From positions 1-10,021 of the forward strand of contig CALQNE010000118.1 of the NCBI GenBank assembly GCA_943331855.1: a stretch of 10,021 bases of DNA. The letters are read 5' to 3'. The notes under the pieces are model-generated. The model did not search any database. It was not told where the DNA came from and saw nothing but the letters and a program-made list of their open reading frames with translations. Below are positions 1-6,682 of the stretch, one piece after another. The stretch comes from Bordetella parapertussis (GTDB lineage Bacteria > Pseudomonadota > Gammaproteobacteria > Burkholderiales > Burkholderiaceae_B). The position numbers and the translations under genes were made by a program. Position 1 is the first letter of the stretch; each line of letters opens with the position of its first letter.

Positions 1-886
1 CTTGGGTGGGGACGAGATCCGCTACCGTATTGCGTGTGTTGGGCTCAGTCACAATTTGGCGTATGAATTTCCCATCTTTACTAAATACTTGTATGCGATT
101 GTTTGCGCGATCACAGACGAAAACGGTTTGATCTTTCATTAGTCGGACACAATGTACGCCTTGTCCAAACTGGGGGGATTGAGGATCATGATCTGGAATT
201 TTGGCGTCATCTGGCACATTGCCGAAGGCACCCCAATGACGTTTGTAGACGCCGGTGGTGGCGTCAAAGACAATGACGCGTCGATTCTGATAACCATCCA
301 CAATAAATAACTCATTAGTTGCCTGGTCGAGCTCCATATGGGCGGGTCGACCCAGTTGAGTCGTTGAGTTGCTGCCAAGGCTTTTTCCGGGTGAGCCAAT
401 TTGCATCATAAATTTACCTTCGGCGGTAAATTTCAAGACCATATTGTCGGTGGGATCATTGCCGCCAATCCAGATGTTTCCGGCTGGATCAACATAAATG
501 CCATGCTCATTTTTGGGCCAATCGTAGCCGGTGCCCGCACCACCCCAGCCGCGTAAAAAATTGCCCTCGCGATCAAACTCGAGTACAGGAGGTGCTGCAA
601 AGCAGCATTTTGCTCTGGGTGGCTTGGTGGTCGCCGCAAGTTCATCGGGCGCCAGAGAGCGAGGGCGGTGTAATACCCAAATGTGATCGTTTTTGTCGGT
701 CGCAATCCCTGAAACCTGTCCGATTAACCAGTTATTGGGTAAAGGTTTGGGCCAATACGGATCAACCGCATAAGCAGGGCCGGCGGCGGCACCTTCGACC
801 CGTTTCCCGTTTGAGGCACAGGCGTTCAGTAAAATCGCAGCAAGCACGCAAAGCACGAATCTAAACAATGAGCGGGTCGCAGTCAT
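1..886 (-). CDS. NHL-repeat / six-bladed beta-propeller lipoprotein, partial (C-terminus beyond window)
   Basis: The reading frame is open from an ATG at 884-886 down to base 1, giving 295 visible residues with no stop, so the 3' end lies outside the window. A GGAG Shine-Dalgarno (complement of 893-896) sits 6 bases before the ATG. Residues 1-23 form a lipoprotein signal: basic start, hydrophobic core and lipobox LNAC with Cys23. The mature part opens with the YAVDPYWPKPLPNNW segment (39-53). NHL-type blade units follow: VSGIATDKNDHIWVLHR (58-74), HGIYVDPAGNIWIGG (128-142), a unit around 180-208 containing VDGYQNRRVIVFD, and VFVCDRANNRIQVFSKDG (255-272). This architecture is shared with proteins annotated as six-bladed propellers or peptidylglycine alpha-amidating-lyase-like. 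Such propellers bind ligands or partners and some are enzymes; the substrate here is unknown. It is probably anchored in a cell-envelope membrane. It is divergent from the gene pair at 1175. Confidence 0.85.
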   Translation of the reverse strand, partial: MTATRSLFRFVLCVLAAILLNACASNGKRVEGAAAGPAYAVDPYWPKPLPNNWLIGQVSGIATDKNDHIWVLHRPRSLAPDELAATTKPPRAKCCFAAPPVLEFDREGNFLRGWGGAGTGYDWPKNEHGIYVDPAGNIWIGGNDPTDNMVLKFTAEGKFMMQIGSPGKSLGSNSTTQLGRPAHMELDQATNELFIVDGYQNRRVIVFDATTGVYKRHWGAFGNVPDDAKIPDHDPQSPQFGQGVHCVRLMKDQTVFVCDRANNRIQVFSKDGKFIRQIVTEPNTRNTVADLVPTQ

Positions 887-1001
887 TTGAGTCTCCGATT
901 TTTGAATTATTTTTTCGATGCTAACACCCAATTGCTCCTTCTTCGATTTTGATTTGAATCACAATGTTTAAAAAGACTGAAAATTAGGTATGCTGTGTGT
1001 A

Positions 1002-1035
1002 GCGGACTCGGGCGTGCCCCGCGGCCTCTTTTTTT
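1002..1035 (+). terminator. Possible GC-rich hairpin followed by T7 (weak terminator-like element)
   Basis: The 288 bases between the lipoprotein gene and the gene at 1175 hold no convincing ORF. The only structured element I see is a G/C-rich stretch at 1002-1026. It can form a short stem, with CGGG at 1009-1012 pairing CCCG at 1018-1021, and is followed by seven T residues at 1029-1035. This resembles an intrinsic terminator read on the plus strand, but no plus-strand gene lies upstream. It could end a very short leader or small RNA, attenuate the 1175 operon, or be chance. The stem is short and imperfect. Confidence 0.2.
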
Positions 1036-1174
1036 GCTGAGCCGGTGGTATTTCAAAGAGATTTTTATGGTGTGTCATCTAATATCCAATTTGCAGGCGA
1101 TCTCGGATGGCGCTTGTGAAAGCGCTGAACTTCGAGTGCCTCGGCAGCAAAACTAAGCACAGATCAAGATCGCC

Positions 1175-1768
1175 ATGCAAACACTCCCCATCTTGACAGA
1201 GCGCGACTCGGTCGACGTAGAAACGATCAATAGTCAGCCGATTTTTAGCTATTACAACCGGCTCGTGACTTTGCTAGAGCGTGATACGTTTGATGGGGGC
1301 TTGTCGTCTTTTTTTGCTGCCCCGGTGATTCATCTAAGGCTAAATGGTATGTCGTGGGCAACGCAGCACTCTGGGCCTGTTCGCAGTTTTAATGAATTAA
1401 ACGGGGCTGAAAAAGTGGCGGCAGCCGCACAGCTTAAAGAAAAGTGCAGGCGCGTGCGGGCGATCGCCAACAAGGTTGGGGCCAGTGCGACCACTGCAGC
1501 AATGTATGGTGAACAGGCGTTGTTAGGGATGTTATCAACGCCTAATGCCTTAGGTTCGATTTTTATGGTTGGCGAGCGGGTGGTGGTGGCACAGTGGGGG
1601 TGTAAGCCGCTTGGCGACACTGAGGATGCGCTCGATTTGGATGTTCAGCTGTCTAAAATTTTTAATGGCGAGGCGAGCGCAACTCGACAGGATGCCGGCC
1701 CGGCGACCACGGTTCCCCCTGTCTCGACAGAGTCAATGTTTGCGCGTCTCTGGCGCTGGCTGAGATGA
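1175..1768 (+). CDS. Protein of unknown function, 197 aa, coupled to downstream methyltransferase
   Basis: I do not recognise this protein. The ATG at 1175 is the first usual start after an in-frame TAA at 1154-1156, so the start is well bounded, although there is no clear Shine-Dalgarno. The product has no signal peptide and no obvious membrane span, so it is probably cytoplasmic. A moderately charged N-terminal part (about 1-60) leads into an Ala/Lys-rich, likely helical segment (about 78-115: EKVAAAAQLKEKCRRVRAIA). A small hydrophobic stretch follows, with GSIFMVGERVVVAQWGC at about 126-142. A low-complexity Pro/Thr/Ser linker (about 170-185) then ends in an aromatic, basic tail, FARLWRWLR. 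The tail looks like the start of a further module that is absent, so the protein could be a shortened relative of something longer. The TGA stop overlaps the ATG of the methyltransferase (ATGA at 1765-1768), implying co-translation and a possibly shared role. Confidence 0.75.
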   Translation: MQTLPILTERDSVDVETINSQPIFSYYNRLVTLLERDTFDGGLSSFFAAPVIHLRLNGMSWATQHSGPVRSFNELNGAEKVAAAAQLKEKCRRVRAIANKVGASATTAAMYGEQALLGMLSTPNALGSIFMVGERVVVAQWGCKPLGDTEDALDLDVQLSKIFNGEASATRQDAGPATTVPPVSTESMFARLWRWLR

Positions 1769-2460
1769 CCAATAAAAATAAGGCTCATCGGCTAACGGTT
1801 GCAAACGTACTCAATACGTTAAAACCTCAAGCGGTACTCGACATTTGTTGCGGTGATGGTTGGCTGCCAAAGGCATTAACGCAGACAACGGTCGTAGATG
1901 GGATCGATTTTTTCGAGAAAGCGCCTCTTGGTTATACCTACTTTGAAACAGCAGATTTTAATAAAGGGATACCAGACACCTTCGGGCGCTACGATGCCGT
2001 CATTTGTTGCGAGTCGATGGGTTACTTGCAGAATCCTGGCTTATTTTTGCAGAGCGTGCGTCAGCACCTCAAGCCAGGGGCGACATTTGTGTTGTCGTTG
2101 CCAAATCCAAACTATGCCGGCGCGCGACTGAATCATTTGATTCAAGGATTTCCGCGCTCGTACTCTGGGTTTGCACAGAACACGATAGCTCAAGCGCATA
2201 TGCCTTGGTTGGCACTTGGGTTGTTTCAACTTTGGCTACTGCTAGGCTTAAATGGTTTCACAAACATTCAGGTGCATGATGTGGATGAAAAAAAACCGCG
2301 TCGTCAGTCTGAAAGACTCATCGGCTGGCTGGTTAAAGGGTATGCGCGTAAAAAAATGAAGTCAGCAGCCTCAGCGGCGGTCGCTGAACTCTGGCGTCAG
2401 GCGCAAACGGATCAGGTAGTGTACGGTAGGCAGTTAGTGGTCTCTGCTACATTAAGTTAG
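1765..2460 (+). CDS. Class I SAM-dependent methyltransferase, 231 aa
   Basis: Predicted cytoplasmic methyltransferase using S-adenosylmethionine; the acceptor is unknown. Motif I is seen as VLDICCGDGW (24-33), the glycine-rich SAM loop with Cys where many relatives have Gly. An acidic residue after strand 2 is in VVDGIDFF (43-50). The later core is YDAVICCESMGYLQNP (76-91), followed by the HLKPGATFVLSLPNPNY segment (101-117), the post-motif region typical of the MetW/UbiG-like Methyltransf_11/23 group. A hydrophobic Trp/Leu-rich helix (about 148-163) and a basic C-terminal part (174-200, KKPRRQ and YARKKMK) come after the core and may contact a membrane or an anionic acceptor. The start overlaps the upstream stop codon, and no separate ribosome site is evident, so translation is probably coupled. 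MetW itself is unlikely because no metX lies next to it. Confidence 0.85.
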   Translation: MTNKNKAHRLTVANVLNTLKPQAVLDICCGDGWLPKALTQTTVVDGIDFFEKAPLGYTYFETADFNKGIPDTFGRYDAVICCESMGYLQNPGLFLQSVRQHLKPGATFVLSLPNPNYAGARLNHLIQGFPRSYSGFAQNTIAQAHMPWLALGLFQLWLLLGLNGFTNIQVHDVDEKKPRRQSERLIGWLVKGYARKKMKSAASAAVAELWRQAQTDQVVYGRQLVVSATLS

Positions 2461-2500
2461 CGCATCCTTCTTAAGTTATTTTTATTGCTTCAACGGTTCA

Positions 2501-3883
2501 ATGACAAATAAAGAAAATACTTCATCAGTAGATGTCACCGCGCGTCTTACACAGTTTATTCACGATTGTCAGTGGGACGCGGTTCCAGAAAAGGTGCGAC
2601 ACGAAGCGAAACGTTCGTTATTGAATTATTTTTCAGTCGCGCTGTCAGCGTGTTTTGACCCGACGATCGAACGTGCTGCGCAGGTGTTAGGCCGTTTTTC
2701 TTCTGCCCAGCAGGCGACCGTAATTGGTCGGGGACAACGCTTGGATATCTTGACGGCTGCCGCGTTGAACACCATGGCGTCCAATGTTTTTGATTTTGAT
2801 GACACGCATATTCCAACAATTATTCATCCGACAGCACCGGTTGCACCTGCGGTTTTTGCGTTAGCTGAAACCCAACGCCTAAGCGGCATTGAGTTGCTGC
2901 TGGGCTTTATTTTGGGTGTAGAGGCCGAGTGCCGAATCGGCAACGCGATCTCTCCGGGCCACTACGCGCGCGGCTGGCATATCACCTCGACCTGCGGGGT
3001 GTTCGGCTCTGCGATGGCCACGGGCAAGTTGCTAGGCTTAAGCGCGCAGCAATTAGTCTGGGCGATGGGTTCAGCCTCTGCTCAGGCCTCGGGTTTGGTT
3101 GAAACCTTGGGCACTATGGCTAAAAGCGTCAGTATGGGTAATGCTGCGCGCAACGGAATGCTCTCTGCTTTGCTTGCGCAACAAGATTTTGACGGACCGG
3201 CTCGTCCGCTTGAGGGCGTACGCGGGTTCTTAAATGTGACGGCCGACTCGCCCGATTGCTTGAGTATTGTGAACGACTTGGGTTCGCGCTGGGAGCTTTT
3301 GAACAATACGTACAAACCTTTTCCGTGCGGCGTGGTGTTGAACCCCGTGATTGAGGCGTGTCTGGGGCTGGCGAAGAGCCCTGAATTGTTGAAACAGGGC
3401 TTAGCCGCGATTGTACGAATTGAACTGATTGGCCATCCGCTGTTGCGTCAACGCACCGACCGGCCAAATATTTCGACCGGACGCGAGTCGCAGGTCAGTG
3501 CGCAACATGCGGTGGCGGTTGCGCTGACGCGTGGAAAGGCGGGCTTAGCTGAGTTTAGCGACGACGCGGTGTCTGATCCAGCCTTGCGTGACTTGGGGCG
3601 GCGAGTGTGCTTTGTGGATGATGCCTCTTTTGCCGTTGAGGCGGCCACAGTTAAGCTGCATTTCGAGTCGGGCGAAATTCTTTGCGTTGAAGTGGATATT
3701 GCACGGGGTGCGCGTGCGAAACCCTTATCTGATCAAGACCTTGAGAACAAAGTTCGAACGCTTTGTGAGTACGGCGGGTCCGGTTGTAATCCAGAACCCT
3801 TGATCGATGCGGTCTGGACGATGGATCGTGCCGCAGATGTAGGGCAGTTGATGCGATTAGTTGCTGGACAGACCCAAAAATAA
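2501..3883 (+). CDS. MmgE/PrpD family protein (2-methylcitrate dehydratase-like), 460 aa
   Basis: Member of the MmgE/PrpD family, whose characterised members include 2-methylcitrate dehydratase (PrpD), cis-aconitate decarboxylase and iminodisuccinate epimerase. The full length of about 460 aa matches the family. Conserved blocks in order are FDFDDTH (97-103), HPTAPVAPA (109-117), GWHITSTCGVFGSA (158-171), the LEGVRGFLN block (237-245) and YKPFPCG (271-277), near the active site in the family. There are no prp genes for the methylcitrate cycle here. The next gene, 21 bases downstream, encodes a TTT carboxylate receptor, so the natural substrate is more likely an imported di- or tricarboxylate. 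The epimerase or decarboxylase alternatives cannot be excluded. The start lacks a good Shine-Dalgarno, and no better start is visible in frame upstream. It probably shares the transcript with the genes before (40-base gap) and after it. Confidence 0.92.
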   Translation: MTNKENTSSVDVTARLTQFIHDCQWDAVPEKVRHEAKRSLLNYFSVALSACFDPTIERAAQVLGRFSSAQQATVIGRGQRLDILTAAALNTMASNVFDFDDTHIPTIIHPTAPVAPAVFALAETQRLSGIELLLGFILGVEAECRIGNAISPGHYARGWHITSTCGVFGSAMATGKLLGLSAQQLVWAMGSASAQASGLVETLGTMAKSVSMGNAARNGMLSALLAQQDFDGPARPLEGVRGFLNVTADSPDCLSIVNDLGSRWELLNNTYKPFPCGVVLNPVIEACLGLAKSPELLKQGLAAIVRIELIGHPLLRQRTDRPNISTGRESQVSAQHAVAVALTRGKAGLAEFSDDAVSDPALRDLGRRVCFVDDASFAVEAATVKLHFESGEILCVEVDIARGARAKPLSDQDLENKVRTLCEYGGSGCNPEPLIDAVWTMDRAADVGQLMRLVAGQTQK

Positions 3884-3904
3884 CGCAATGATGAGAGGCT
3901 GGCT

Positions 3905-4927
3905 ATGTATCAAACAACAAGCGGATCGAAACAGTTGGCGCAACGACTCAGGCGCGGGTTCACTGCGTCCGGTTTAGTGTGTTTGCTATTAAGTGCTCTG
4001 GTATGCGCACCAGTCTTGGCACAATCGGCCTTTAAACCAACGGGTTCGGTCAAAATTGTCGTGATGTTTCCGCCCGGAGGGGGTACCGATGCAGTCGCAC
4101 GCATCATGGGCGAAAGGCTAACCGAGCTGTGGCAGCAACAGGTCATCATCGAAAACAAGGCGGGTGCCCAAGGCAATATCGGTACAGCCTATGCTTCAAA
4201 AGCTGCGCCAGACGGGCATACGCTGTTGATCGCGCATCAGGGGGTGATGAGCGTCAATCCTCACCTATACAAAGACATGGGTTTGGATGTTCTCAAGGAT
4301 ATTGTTCCGGTCGGACGTCTCACCCAACAACCGTTTGTTTTGGTCGCACACCCGTCGGTTCCTGCCCGGACACTGAAAGAGGTTGAGTCACTCGTTAAAA
4401 GCAAGCCGGGTCAATTCAACTATGGATCAAGCGCCGCAGGGCCTCAACTCGCTGTCGAGCTTTTTAAGTTCACAACCGGCTCAGAGTTATTGCATGTCGC
4501 GTACAAAGGTGCAGGTCCGGCTGTGATTGACGTCTTGGGTGGCAACATTCACTTCTTAGTTGCGAACCCCTCATCTGTGGCACAGCATGTTCAAGCAGGG
4601 AAGTTGCGTGCGATTGTATTGTTTGGCTCGCAGGGTGTCGGTGTGTTGCCGGGTACGCCTACCGCTTTAGAGGCGGGTTATCCCGCTTTGGCAGATATTC
4701 CGGAGTGGTACGGGTTGGCTGTTCCGGCTGCGACGTCGGCCGTCTTGATTGAACAGCTGAATCGAGACATCAACACGGTCTTGGCAGAGACTGCTGTGCA
4801 AAAGCGTATCAGCGCTTTGGGTTTAAATGCCTCTCCAAGTACCCCGACTGATTTCGCAGCACAGATTCAGCGCGATTATGCGCGTTGGGGTAGTCTGATC
4901 CAGAAGGCCGGCATCCGCGTCGACTAA
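3905..4927 (+). CDS. TTT (Bug family) periplasmic substrate-binding receptor, 340 aa
   Basis: Bug/TctC-type extracytoplasmic receptor that captures a small organic acid or related solute in the periplasm. A long signal peptide (1-39, twin Arg in the n-region, LVCLLLSALVCAPVLA) is cut before QS. Family signatures are intact: MFPPGGGTDAVAR (54-66), VIIENKAGAQGNIG (80-93), APDGHTLL (101-108), FNYGSSAAGP (171-180), VAYKGAGPA (198-206) and EWYGL (267-271). Length is normal for the family. A GAGAGG ribosome site at 3893-3898 lies 6 bases before the ATG. No TctA or TctB permease gene is present, which is common for Bug receptors in Burkholderiales; the receptor may use permeases coded elsewhere, or act as a sensor. 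Its position directly after the MmgE/PrpD gene suggests that it serves the same compound. Ligand identity is not predictable by eye. Confidence 0.93.
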   Translation: MYQTTSGSKQLAQRLRRGFTASGLVCLLLSALVCAPVLAQSAFKPTGSVKIVVMFPPGGGTDAVARIMGERLTELWQQQVIIENKAGAQGNIGTAYASKAAPDGHTLLIAHQGVMSVNPHLYKDMGLDVLKDIVPVGRLTQQPFVLVAHPSVPARTLKEVESLVKSKPGQFNYGSSAAGPQLAVELFKFTTGSELLHVAYKGAGPAVIDVLGGNIHFLVANPSSVAQHVQAGKLRAIVLFGSQGVGVLPGTPTALEAGYPALADIPEWYGLAVPAATSAVLIEQLNRDINTVLAETAVQKRISALGLNASPSTPTDFAAQIQRDYARWGSLIQKAGIRVD

Positions 4928-4928
4928 G

Positions 4929-4947
4929 AACTCGCTCGAGGCGAGTT
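4929..4947. terminator. Perfect 7-bp inverted repeat between convergent genes
   Basis: AACTCGC (4929-4935) pairs exactly with GCGAGTT (4941-4947) around a 5-base loop. It begins 2 bases after the Bug receptor stop and ends 5 bases before the stop of the opposite-strand Lys/Ala-rich gene (4952-4954). The location is that of a two-way terminator or mRNA 3'-end stabiliser. No T-run follows on either strand, so intrinsic termination would be weak. Confidence 0.4.
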
Positions 4948-4951
4948 AGCG

Positions 4952-5188
4952 TTAGCCCGCGGCTTTTGGCTTGGCTGTCGTCGATTTTTTGGGTTTGGCG
5001 GTTTTAGTGGCTTTCTTTTTGGCGGTGCTGCTCTTTTTAGCAGTGCTCTTTTTAGCAGCGCTCTTCTTAGGTGTTTCAGTCTTCTTGGGAGCAGTTTGCG
5101 CAGACGGGCTTGTCTGTGCTGCAGCCGGGGCTACTTGAGCTAAACCAAATAAGGCGGCCATGCATACGACGACTAGTTTTTTGTTCAT
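4952..5188 (-). CDS. Small secreted Lys/Ala/Thr-rich protein, 78 aa
   Basis: Small exported protein of no assigned function. The ATG (5186-5188) follows an AAGGAA ribosome site 5-6 bases upstream on the minus strand. Residues 1-24 are a good signal peptide (MNKKL, hydrophobic core, APAAA) cut before QTSPSA. The mature part of about 54 residues is low-complexity Lys, Ala, Thr, Ser and Pro, with repeated AKKS/TAKK units reminiscent of histone H1-like tails. It has no Cys, no aromatic residue and very few acids, so it should be disordered and strongly positive. It could bind polyanions such as LPS, peptidoglycan-linked polymers or extracellular DNA, but this is inference from composition. Its signal peptide argues against a nucleoid histone-like role. 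It is convergent with the Bug gene and divergent from the membrane-protein gene at 5278. Confidence 0.8.
   Translation of the reverse strand: MNKKLVVVCMAALFGLAQVAPAAAQTSPSAQTAPKKTETPKKSAAKKSTAKKSSTAKKKATKTAKPKKSTTAKPKAAG
5026..5071. repeat. Short tandem repeat, about 15 bp, in the Lys/Ala-rich gene
   Basis: Three adjacent copies of a 15-base unit, of the type GTGCTCTTTTTAGCA on the plus strand, lie at about 5026-5071. Two are nearly identical and the third is diverged. They encode the repeated AKKS-type segments of the secreted Lys-rich protein, so that gene probably expands and contracts by slippage or unequal exchange. Confidence 0.6.
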
Positions 5189-5277
5189 AAAATTCCTTGG
5201 ACTCGCGGGTGTAACGGGTGTGAGCAGGTGTTACCGAAGCCTGTTGGTATTTTAGACTTCTTAGACAGAAACACAAT

Positions 5278-5661
5278 TTGAAACCGATAATTTCTCATCT
5301 TAAAGACTTAAAAGTGTCTCAAACTGATCAAAAGGAAACTTTGGAGCCTGATTTTGATGGAATAGTGTTGTTTCGCGCATTGGGTTATATCGTTGGTCTG
5401 CCATGTTTTATTGTCGGTACGGCTTTGTTTATGCTTGGGTTTTCGATCCAAAATGCTGCTGCGGTCGGCGCCGCCAGCGTGCTTTATAGTGTCGCGATTG
5501 CCGCGATCGCGGGGCGCGGCGTCCTGCTTAAGTTCAAGCCTGTTACCGAACGGCAGGTCTTTGTGGTGGCAGGGTGCGCATTGCTAACAATTGCCGTGCT
5601 TTATGTCCTTTTCAGTGCCACTTTTTTGCTTTTTCACCTGCCTGGCGGCTTTAGTGGATAA
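5278..5661 (+). CDS. Small integral membrane protein, unknown function (up to 127 aa, start uncertain)
   Basis: The frame has no ATG. The longest version begins with TTG at 5278, without a ribosome site. A later TTG at 5341 is preceded by AAGGAA (5332-5337) and would give 106 aa, and GTG 5314 or 5365 are further options. The TTG at 5341 is my preferred start on ribosome-site grounds, but the longest frame is listed. The product has three clear hydrophobic segments: about 38-58 (GYIVGLPCFIVGTALFMLGF), 60-82 (Ala/Val-rich, ending AIAAIAGRG) and 94-120 (VFVVAGCALLTIAVLYVLFS and following). A short basic loop, LKFKPVTER, lies between the second and third. It is therefore probably an inner-membrane protein. 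I recognise no family. It lies 35 bases before the second Bug receptor and may share its transcript, but its length does not specially favour a TctB small subunit and no TctB motif was recognised. Confidence 0.6.
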   Translation: MKPIISHLKDLKVSQTDQKETLEPDFDGIVLFRALGYIVGLPCFIVGTALFMLGFSIQNAAAVGAASVLYSVAIAAIAGRGVLLKFKPVTERQVFVVAGCALLTIAVLYVLFSATFLLFHLPGGFSG

Positions 5662-5696
5662 TCCGGACGGTTGCTGTTTTATCGTAAGAGATCAAA

Positions 5697-6677
5697 ATGT
5701 TTAAGCAGATATTCTTGGTTTGGCTCAGCGCTTTGAGCTTCGTGTCAGCCTATGCGCAGGGACAGTCGACGTTGACGGGTCAGTGGCCCAGCCAGCCTGT
5801 GCGACTGATTGTGCCGTTTCCAGGTGGTGCCAGTTTGCTTGACGCAGTGGTGCGGCTGGTGACGCCTGAAGTTGCGCGCGACTTAGGTAGTTCGGTATTT
5901 GTCGAAAATAAACCAGGTGCAGGAACCGTCATTGGCGTAGACGCCGTTGCCAAAGCGACCGACCGACACACCTTCGGTGGGGTCGCCAATAGTTTCACCG
6001 TAAATCAAAGCCTGGTTGCTCAGTTGCCTTACAACGCGAGCAAAGAGCTGGCGCCGGTCATTTTGTTGGCGCGTACCGCGAATGTCTTGGCAGTGCGCCC
6101 CGAGTTGCCGATTCGTAATCTCTCAGAGTTAATTGCCTATGCGAAGAAGAATCCAGGCAAGTTGTCTTACGGTTCTTTTGGTAACGGTACGACACCACAC
6201 TTCGCGGGTGAAATGCTTAAGTCGATGGCAGGTATCGATATGGTGCACGTACCCTATAAGGCTCAAGGTCCGGCGCTCAATGACTTGCTGGGCGGAAATA
6301 TCGATCTGATGTTCGGCAATTTGCCTGATTTCTTATCCCATATTCGATCGGGCAAGCTTCGGGCGTTAGGCACGACCTACTTGACGCGTGCACCGCTGGC
6401 CCCAGAAATCCCTACCATTGCTGAACAAGGGCTAGCCAGCTTCGAAACGGACTCCTGGTACGGAATCATCGCACCGTCTAATACGCCTAAGGAAGTGATT
6501 GAGCGGCTAAACGCCTCTTTGAACGATGCGCTTAAGCAAACGGGTGTTCAACAAAATTTACGCGAACGCGGCATGGAAATTATTGGAGGAAGCTCGGCAG
6601 ACTTTGGTGCCCACCTCCAACGCGAAATTGCAAAGTACGCCGAAATTGTAAAAATTTCGAATATGAAAATTGACTGA
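5697..6677 (+). CDS. TTT (Bug family) periplasmic substrate-binding receptor, divergent ligand loops, 326 aa
   Basis: Second Bug/TctC-type receptor. Signal peptide 1-20 (MFKQIFLVWLSAL, SAYA) is cut before QGQS. An AAGAGA ribosome site lies shortly before the ATG. Family features are VRLIVPF (35-41), VENKPGAGTVIG (69-80), LSYGSFGNGT (156-165), VHVPYKAQGPALNDLLGG (183-200), SGKLRALG (218-225) and SWYGI (253-257). Two ligand-loop motifs are altered. The usual PFPPGGxxDxxAR loop reads PFPGGASLLDAVVR (40-53), one residue shorter before GG and longer before Asp. The usual APDGYTLL loop reads ATDRHTFGG (87-95), without the PDG turn. Both loops contact the ligand carboxylate in known Bug structures, so its ligand probably differs from that of the receptor at 3905. 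The next gene, an aspartate dehydrogenase homologue, starts 5 bases after the stop, so the pair is almost certainly co-transcribed. Confidence 0.92.
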   Translation: MFKQIFLVWLSALSFVSAYAQGQSTLTGQWPSQPVRLIVPFPGGASLLDAVVRLVTPEVARDLGSSVFVENKPGAGTVIGVDAVAKATDRHTFGGVANSFTVNQSLVAQLPYNASKELAPVILLARTANVLAVRPELPIRNLSELIAYAKKNPGKLSYGSFGNGTTPHFAGEMLKSMAGIDMVHVPYKAQGPALNDLLGGNIDLMFGNLPDFLSHIRSGKLRALGTTYLTRAPLAPEIPTIAEQGLASFETDSWYGIIAPSNTPKEVIERLNASLNDALKQTGVQQNLRERGMEIIGGSSADFGAHLQREIAKYAEIVKISNMKID

Positions 6678-6682
6678 GTGTA

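Noticed and set aside
139..705. Two minus-strand open frames (139-399 and 433-705) that begin with ATG.
   Set aside because: They lie in another frame inside the lipoprotein gene, which is open from 886 to 1 with a ribosome site, lipobox and NHL units; their translations are low in recognisable motifs.
1765..2460. MetW (methionine biosynthesis methyltransferase).
   Set aside because: The post-motif segment is only loosely similar, the first loop has Cys in place of the usual Gly, and no metX gene is adjacent.
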